Shown in pieces: positions 57,680 to 64,000 of a DNA stretch of 64,000 bases. Position 1 is the stretch's first letter. The number at the start of each line of letters is the position of its first letter. Origin of the DNA: Neckera pumila (Eukaryota > Streptophyta > Bryopsida > Hypnales > Neckeraceae); assembly GCA_963969595.1 (NCBI GenBank), contig OZ018417.1, positions 23,438,501 through 23,502,500 on the forward strand, read 5' to 3'. The notes below the pieces were generated by a model that saw only the letters and a program-made list of their open reading frames with translations, made no database searches and had not been told where the DNA came from. Both the position numbers and the translations under genes were made by a program.

Positions 57680-60325
57680 TCACCAATAATCACCACAAGA
57701 ACACACGCCATCTTGGAAGTGGTGAAAGCGATTAGCATCCCTCACAATAATATCTCGTTCAATCACCTTTGAGATAAACTTGGTTGCTGTATGGCAGTCT
57801 GAACACACTCGAAGGTTCTTGAACACCCGAATTGGCTGTCCAGCGGGTGTCCGCATGAGTCCGTAAGCAATAGCCAACTTCTCGCTATGGGAGCAAAGAG
57901 CAAGTTCTTTCTCCTCCTCCTCAATGTTCCGCAACACTAGCCGGGTATCAGGAATGTAGCCTTCGGCCTTAATTGTCTCACTCAATCTCCTCAGCTCAGC
58001 ATAGATCTCCTTCGCTTCTGAGTGAGAAGTATCCCCTACGACGAAGTCATGGACCTTGTTGTCAACTTCAATCCAACTACGGCCTGGCTCCTTGCGTATG
58101 CCTCTCTCCTGCATCATAGTGCGCACCCACGACACCTCCTGCCACTTGCCAGCTGCAGCATAGATATTCGAGAGAAGCACGTATGCAGAAGCATCCTTCG
58201 GTTCCAACTTGAGACGCTCATTCGCGGCAAGTTTGCCCAACTCCACATTACCGTACGTTCTACAAGCACCAAGCAAGGCTCCCCAAGTTGCAGCATTTGG
58301 TTCCACCGGCATGTTGTCAATCAAGAGCTTTGCTTCCTGCATGTGTCCTGCTCGCGCAAGAACATCCACCATGCAGGTACAAAGCACGACAGTGGGTTCG
58401 ATGCCATAATCTTGTGTCATAGCCAAAAAATGTCTACGGCTCTCATCCACAAGGCCTGAATGACTACAAGATGACAACACTGCAACGAATGAGATCTCAT
58501 TGGGCTTCACACCATCTGCAATCATAGTTTTAAAGACTTCCAGCGCTTCATGCCCACATCCATGCTCTGCAAGTCCACCAATCATCACGTTCCATGTGAT
58601 TACATCACGATCCTCCATCCTCTCAAAAACCACTCGTGCATCATCCAAACTGCCACATTTAGCATACATGTGAACCAGCGCACTGCCTACACGCAAATCC
58701 GACTCAAGTCCCGCTTCAAGGACATGCCTGTGAACCTCCTTCACCCACTCCAAAGCCCCTGCGCTTGAACAGGGATTCAGAATGCTAGCATAAGTGACTG
58801 CATCCGGTTTAATGCCTTCCTGTTGCATTTGAAGAAACAGTTCATATGCCTCACACCCACATCCATGCTCTGCAAGTCCACCAATCATCACGGTCCATGT
58901 GATTACATCACGGTCCTCCATCCTCTCAAAAACCACTCGTGCATCATCCAAACTGCCACACTTTGCATACATGTGCACCAGCGCGTTGCCCACACATAGA
59001 TCTGACTCAAATCCGGCTTCACGGGCCTGGCTATGAACCTCCCTGACCCACTCCAAAGCCCCTGCGCTTGAACATGGATTCAGAATGCTAGCATAAGTGA
59101 CTGCATCTGGTTTAATGCCTTCCTGTTGCATTTGAAGAAACAGTTCATATGCCTCACACCCACATCCATGCTCTGCAAGTCCACCAATCATCACGGTCCA
59201 TGTGATTACATCACGGTCCTCCATCTTCTCAAAAACCACTCGTGTATCATCCAAACTGCCACACTTTGCATACATAAGCACCAGCGCGGTTCCCACACGC
59301 AGATCTGACTCAAATCCGGCTTCATGGGCCTGGCTATGAACCTCCCTGACCCACTCCAAAGTCCCCGCGCTTGCACATGCATTCAGGATACTCGCATACG
59401 TACAGGAGTCGGGTTTGAGACCTACCCGTTTCATTTGGAGAAGAAGTCGATATGCTTCCTCACCATCACCACTGTCGGCATATGCTCCAATCATCACATT
59501 CCAGGTAATCACATCACGACTCGCCAACTTATTAAAAGTGTTCCTTGCCTCCTCTATGTTCCCACACTTTGCATACATTTTAAGGAGCGAAGTCCCCACA
59601 CGAACATCTGATTCAAACCCACCCTCTCTGATATATGCATGAACTTCCTCGACCCACTTCAAGGCTGATGGGTTTGCACGGGCTTTCAGGATGCTCAAGT
59701 AAGTAACTGCATTAGGTTGCATACCTTCCTTTCGCATGCGATGGAAAACTTCCATGGCGTCTTTCACACAACTGCGCTGAGCATAACCTCCAATCATGAC
59801 GTTCCAAGTAACAACATTCTTCTTAGCAAGTTCGTCAAACACTCTGCATGTATCCTCCAGTCCCCCACATCTGATGTATCCACTCAATAGGTTGGTTGCC
59901 ACATATATATTCTGCTGCATGCCACTCTCAATGGCGCACTCATGAACCTGCTTTACTGCCGGAAGGTCTTCCTGCTTCAAGCACCGCTTCAGAATTTCAA
60001 CATAGGAGTACGAGTCTATTGCAATACCCTGTTGAAGTCGGTTCTTCAAAAGATCAATTGCTTCACTAGCGTTCGTTGCGCTTTGCATGCGCTTACTCCC
60101 ACCACTAACTTGAGCTGCTTGCTTTGACGCTTTCGCACTAGCGGGCAAAGCGTTTCTCCTTCGAAACTTGGTACTCACAGAGGGTTTTCTCCAAACTGAT
60201 GACGATGAACACCTAATGGGGCCGCTGCTCCTTCCTCCATAAGAGGCTGAGACACATAAAATACACGGCTGTATATGCCATGGAGACTTCAAGAGTGTGA
60301 TCACACAGGCATCCTGGTCACACAA
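57680..60325 (-). CDS. PLS-class PPR protein with E1, E2 and DYW domains (organelle C-to-U editing type)
   Basis: The long minus frame of 881 codons ends in GDYW. After a Ser/Arg/Lys-rich, transit-peptide-like stretch (about 25-75), PPR motifs start near residue 105 in the order L-S-P-L-S-P-L-S-P-L-S-P-L-S-P-L2-S2 (17 motifs), followed by E1 (EPNAATWGALLGACRTYGN), E2 and a complete DYW domain of about 136 residues. The DYW domain has the deaminase HSEK signature (H-x-E), CSDCH and the final CSCGDYW. Such proteins bind one RNA site and deaminate a cytidine in mitochondrial or plastid transcripts. The open frame has no ATG before Met80: its first codon is TTG, just after a TGA and a good acceptor. 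The true start therefore lies in an upstream exon. Two neighbouring 303-bp blocks are nearly identical. No introns interrupt the repeat region, as is usual for this class. Confidence 0.93.
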   Translation of the reverse strand: MCDQDACVITLLKSPWHIQPCILCVSASYGGRSSGPIRCSSSSVWRKPSVSTKFRRRNALPASAKASKQAAQVSGGSKRMQSATNASEAIDLLKNRLQQGIAIDSYSYVEILKRCLKQEDLPAVKQVHECAIESGMQQNIYVATNLLSGYIRCGGLEDTCRVFDELAKKNVVTWNVMIGGYAQRSCVKDAMEVFHRMRKEGMQPNAVTYLSILKARANPSALKWVEEVHAYIREGGFESDVRVGTSLLKMYAKCGNIEEARNTFNKLASRDVITWNVMIGAYADSGDGEEAYRLLLQMKRVGLKPDSCTYASILNACASAGTLEWVREVHSQAHEAGFESDLRVGTALVLMYAKCGSLDDTRVVFEKMEDRDVITWTVMIGGLAEHGCGCEAYELFLQMQQEGIKPDAVTYASILNPCSSAGALEWVREVHSQAREAGFESDLCVGNALVHMYAKCGSLDDARVVFERMEDRDVITWTVMIGGLAEHGCGCEAYELFLQMQQEGIKPDAVTYASILNPCSSAGALEWVKEVHRHVLEAGLESDLRVGSALVHMYAKCGSLDDARVVFERMEDRDVITWNVMIGGLAEHGCGHEALEVFKTMIADGVKPNEISFVAVLSSCSHSGLVDESRRHFLAMTQDYGIEPTVVLCTCMVDVLARAGHMQEAKLLIDNMPVEPNAATWGALLGACRTYGNVELGKLAANERLKLEPKDASAYVLLSNIYAAAGKWQEVSWVRTMMQERGIRKEPGRSWIEVDNKVHDFVVGDTSHSEAKEIYAELRRLSETIKAEGYIPDTRLVLRNIEEEEKELALCSHSEKLAIAYGLMRTPAGQPIRVFKNLRVCSDCHTATKFISKVIERDIIVRDANRFHHFQDGVCSCGDYW

Positions 60326-61873
60326 ATCCGCGACAGTCTGTCAACAAAAACATTCAAGTAGTATCAGTTTCAACATAAGGTACTCATCGGTTGTAAGATT
60401 TAATGTTTAACGTCCAACTACCAAGTTCACGCCCTGTCAGTTTGGGGGAAGCATAACACCGTATTGATCAAATATACTGCTGTCGACGAACCTAAATGTA
60501 TCGGACACATGTGTTGCTAATATGACCACGGTACTTCAGTTCAGACAAGTCACAAGTCATCCAACTACTTCCGTAGAACAGGTGTCGGCAGTCAACGCTC
60601 ACTCACCCGTGCACCAGCTCCAAGCACCAAATAGCTTCTCGTCTGCTGCCTATGAAGCGACAAAAGGTGCATTGATGCGGACATTTTATGGCTCTGCGTA
60701 TACAAACTTCTAACGGTTCCGCTTCTCCTAAACCGTAACACCACAGATAGAAATCCAAATTCTCATCTAGAAAAAGTCTAGGACTGAATCTCCTCAAGTC
60801 TTTGGCCCACTTTCAAGTGTACGTCCTCCATCAGTTGAAAAGAGCTCCTTCGCATATCCAGGCCATGCCTGAAACCTTGAGTAAAAGTTGAAAATATAGC
60901 ATATAAGTATCAATCCGCTCCCTTCAAATGAGTTCCTTCTCTCCCTCAAATTGCTAAACCTCCAGGCAGGAAGAGAAATTCTACTTTCGTTCAGCAACCC
61001 CAACCTCAACTTCAACAACGTGCAATGAACACAACAAGCTTCAAAACTCGACTTCAGCAAAGACATAAAGTATCATGTATGACTGGCAATATCTTCAACT
61101 CTCTCCAATTGCTTGTCTGATTTAATACCTTCTTCTCGGCCTTCAGCACCAATAATTCCAAGGTCTGTCGCTTCCAATTTATTGACTAGAAGTTCAATTC
61201 AGTCCACACACAAAAGTTCCACATATGAATCCCTGTCTTGAGATCTTCCGCTCTCCGTTAACTGAAAACGACTTCCTCCTGCTTTTCGGAACCCCATCCA
61301 AATTGCTCAGTCCTCAGGGTTCTGAGAGAAAAAACACTCACTAGTTCCCTGCATCAACCCCAACCGACGTATGGAGCCTTAATACTTAGCTTCAGTCAAA
61401 CAAATTACGGCCTTCTGCTCCCTTGCGTCTGTGTCTGTTCGATTCTTCACACTGCTCAACCCGGAACTCTCAGGCCACCAAGCACGGAGAAAGGAACAAG
61501 GAACATCAACATCAACAACTTCAAATGACTTCAGCTTCAGAAAACTGGACTGAAACCTAGTCAGGGGAAACCTCAAATGTGAAAGTATCAAGCTCTAAGA
61601 TTCTCTAATCCCATACACACTCTTCTAAAGCCAGCAAGAAAGCTGCAACAGATATTGCAACTCATGACAAGCAAGAAACCTAAACCACAACATCTCACAT
61701 GAACAACCCCAATATCTGAGCTTCCCTCCCCAATCGAGTAAACCTTCAAGCAGGAAGAGAACCCACAACGCCCACAACTCTCAACATATACAAACAGCTT
61801 CAAGTTTTAACTTTGCTGCAGAGAAAGGATATCATGCTGCAGTGAGGAATTATGCTCTGAAAGTTCGGTTTAC
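60247..61873 (-). other. Probable long first intron or leader of the PPR-DYW gene
   Basis: Only short frames occur on the minus strand (64, 90, 70 and 71 aa between 60603 and 61803), none recognisable. Two diverged direct copies of a segment with AAACCTcCAgGCAGGAAGAGAA lie near 60955 and 61741, each followed by similar CAACA-rich and GCTTCAA-containing sequence. Candidate acceptors are TTGACAG (ending before 60344) and TGTGTCTCAG (ending before 60246). Confidence 0.4.
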
Positions 61874-61943
61874 CTGGCAGTGGAGACTCAACGAGCGGAC
61901 AGGTAAATCTGGAGCAGCAAGACGACATGGCGAGACACCACAT
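61874..61943 (-). CDS. Candidate first coding exon of the PPR-DYW gene
   Basis: On the minus strand, ATG at 61943 opens a 23-codon frame (MWCLAMSSCCSRFTCP...) ending at a CAG|GTAAAC donor (61874/61873) in phase 1. Joined to the TGTGTCTCAG acceptor, with the exon starting at 60246, it continues in frame into SYGGRSSGPIRC and the PPR array, giving about 878 aa with an N terminus typical of organelle targeting. This join is inferred from frame and splice signals only. The other acceptor, near 60344, does not fit in frame with this donor. Confidence 0.4.
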
Positions 61944-64000
61944 GCGTCAACCTCACCAACCAACCCTAAGACCCGATTTCTGCAGTCGAGGTTGAGTAGT
62001 GCAGTCGCACCATGCAACGGTGTTTAAGGTTTTGATGATCTTGTCCAGGTGTACTCGGGCACGATAACTGTTGTACATGAAGGCGGAAAGTTCGATTTTT
62101 AGAATCCAGGGTTCCCATGAGGCCTCTAGTGAACTGAAAGTTCTAAAATCCACGGTCCCAGGAATCCTCTTCGCCCCTCAAAATGGTGTCTGGCCTGCAA
62201 CAAAACCATGGGCCCCTGCTTATCCGAGAACAGGATAGCCTCGGATATCCTTAGCCGCATCCTAAGTAAAGATTGAAACCGGTCACTTCAAACCTTAGAT
62301 GTAAATCGAACGAGAATTCACGACAACGAGAGATTAGGGTTTGAGTCTTCTTCCGTTTACACCACCAGTAGGCTGCTCTGTTTTCTTCGTGGTAGGAGCG
62401 GCCGTGGTCGGTTTGCTAGTTCTTCCGTTAGGATCGGAATTCGGAAGCCCTGCATTTCCGATGGAGCCGAGCTCTGTGCAATAGCGTTGACTCATCGGAA
62501 ATTAAATCCATTTGTTCTGGGTTTTAACGAGGTTAGTCACTTTCTGACTGAATGGTCCGCTAGTGAAGAATTCAGTGCTCTGAACATCTTGTTCATACTT
62601 ATCACATCAGGGGTGAGTTTTGATTAGTGATTAGATTTTATTAAGGACATGAAAACCCTAGTGAAATCCACAGCAGAAGCTAAACTGTGATCTACACTGA
62701 GTTATGCACAGAGAAAGGACGTTCGCTGTTAAGAATATTGTATTGTGTACGTATACATGGAAGATATTACTCCTAGACCTCTCCAAGTTTACAGCCAGGT
62801 GTCCAAAATGTTCGTGATTATATACGGAGCTCTGTAATTTGGGACAATATAGTTTTGCATGTAATAGTCACATGATAGAAGTACTTGGGATTGTTGGAGT
62901 GAGGATTTAGAATCTTTACAAATTTGTCTAGCTCTCTATCATCCGTTTTTATTTATATTAGTATGCCTTGTGTCGTTGCTACAACCATTAGTATGCCATT
63001 TGTAATTGTCATATAAGTGATAGGTAAGCCTTCCTTGAATTTTTGTTCATACTCATTTTTCAATCCTTTAAATATGGCAAATCATCTTGTAGCATTTGTA
63101 TTTGATGGCATATAAGCTATCAATTTTTGTATAATGTTATAATTATTTTCCTTAAAGTCTCATTATTGTGATAAATTTTTCATGTCAATCTAAGTTGTTT
63201 TGAATGTTTGGGAGCAATTTAAAGTTCAAAATTTGGACATTTTTGGATTACGGTGAACTTCAATTGCTTGTTTCTTCTTCATATAGTGATTGTTTTCAAT
63301 AATAACAAGACGTGTGGGCCCTAGATAATCACCTACAAAATCATATATTGTATTGAAAATAGTTGGATCTTTTATAAAGACTAATTTTCAAGTTCTATTG
63401 TTTCATGGCCAAGTCATCTCTAATATAGGTTTAAATTCAAGTTCACATTTCTTTTTTAGTACCGCTTAGATGAAAGTCATCCTAATTTATGGAGTTATTT
63501 TTGTAAGTTGTTGTCCTATATAATGCTTAAATTTGGTGTTACTAGAATATTTACATATTTTTGTAAAATTACAAATGTGAAAGTGTGCTAAGTGGTTGAC
63601 TAAGCCAAAATTGCATTGATTTTAGTTCAAAATTGAATTTGCAAAGACAAGGTCATAGATTTAAAGAACACAAATTTTTAGAAAAATTACCATGTTAAGA
63701 GAAACTCATTTCAAATCCATTCCAAAAAGATTTACTCAAAAAATGATAATATTTTGCTTATAATTGAATTTAGAAAGAGTTTTGAGATTTCCCTTTCAAA
63801 ACTTATATCACCAACGTTGGTGATCCCTTTCAAAATTTATAATATTGGTAAATCTAATTGTATGGGTGGAATCTAAAACTCAAATTATAACTTTTGTGAG
63901 CTCTTGTGGTGCTTGTTGCATTGATGTTTATAAGACTAAGGGATGAAGCATACTTGGATATTCAGGTTTGATTAGTGTTAGTTGGTGGTATTCCCCATTT
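61944..64000. other. Upstream flank of the PPR-DYW gene and AT-rich end of the window
   Basis: The sequence from 61944 to about 62600 is GC-balanced and may hold the PPR gene promoter. A plus-strand leader-like segment, with GATTAGGGTTTGAGTC near 62332 and a GAG|GTTAGT donor-like site near 62531, would suit a divergent transcript; no coding frame supports it. From 62600 the sequence is AT-rich and I see nothing in it. Confidence 0.35.

Noticed and set aside
58022..59642. Plus-strand frames across the PPR gene
   Set aside because: Antisense shadows repeating with the 303-bp unit of the PPR array.
61379..61803. Two minus-strand frames of about 70 aa upstream of the PPR gene as separate small genes
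   Set aside because: No recognisable motifs; position and splice signals fit an intron or untranslated leader of the PPR gene.

Overview
The window is nuclear DNA from a land plant, most probably a bryophyte and more likely a moss than anything else. Genes are interrupted by canonical GT-AG introns. The gaps between genes are very AT-rich, and the exons are clearly richer in GC. One gene is a PLS-class pentatricopeptide (PPR) protein ending in a DYW domain, and the style of its repeats is the one common in moss organelle RNA-editing factors. I cannot name the species.

Five protein-coding genes are well supported, and I could reconstruct their exons by reading splice sites and frames: a BTB/POZ protein with an N-terminal Cys pair motif (minus strand, 16799-17829); a CNNM/CorC-like DUF21-CBS membrane protein in 13 exons (plus, 22762-28633); a small plastid THA8-like PPR splicing factor in 4 exons (plus, 44941-46767); the U4/U6 snRNP WD40 protein PRP4 in 5 exons (minus, 52498-55194); and the PLS-DYW editing-type PPR protein (minus, 57680-60325, with a probable first exon near 61.9 kb). 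They are unrelated housekeeping or organelle-expression genes and do not form a cluster. Only low-confidence coding fragments lie between them, for example a STAS-like piece at 51.5-51.8 kb and a frame-broken gene at 33.7-34.1 kb.

The rest is repeat-rich. The dominant feature is a family of about 0.58-0.98 kb elements without a transposase ORF, bounded by the terminal inverted repeat TTAACCCCTAAAGG(ACCAA). There are 11 full-length or internally deleted copies and two partial ones in both orientations, together about 10 kb or one sixth of the window. They sit at TTAA, and one copy has TTAT on both sides as a direct repeat. This points to a 4-bp TTAA-type target duplication, as made by piggyBac-superfamily transposases. 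Two subfamilies (here A and B) share the same internal order of motifs. Subfamily A carries a subterminal hairpin whose stem varies between copies with pair-preserving changes. This is the best candidate for an undescribed system in the window.

Other structures are two large foldbacks (29.3-29.8 and 32.8-33.1 kb), several small MITE-like inverted repeats, a roughly 0.28-kb tandem array at 37.9-38.7 kb, a GC-rich minisatellite at 7.8-8.0 kb, and two long TA microsatellites, one of them grown inside a TTAA element.
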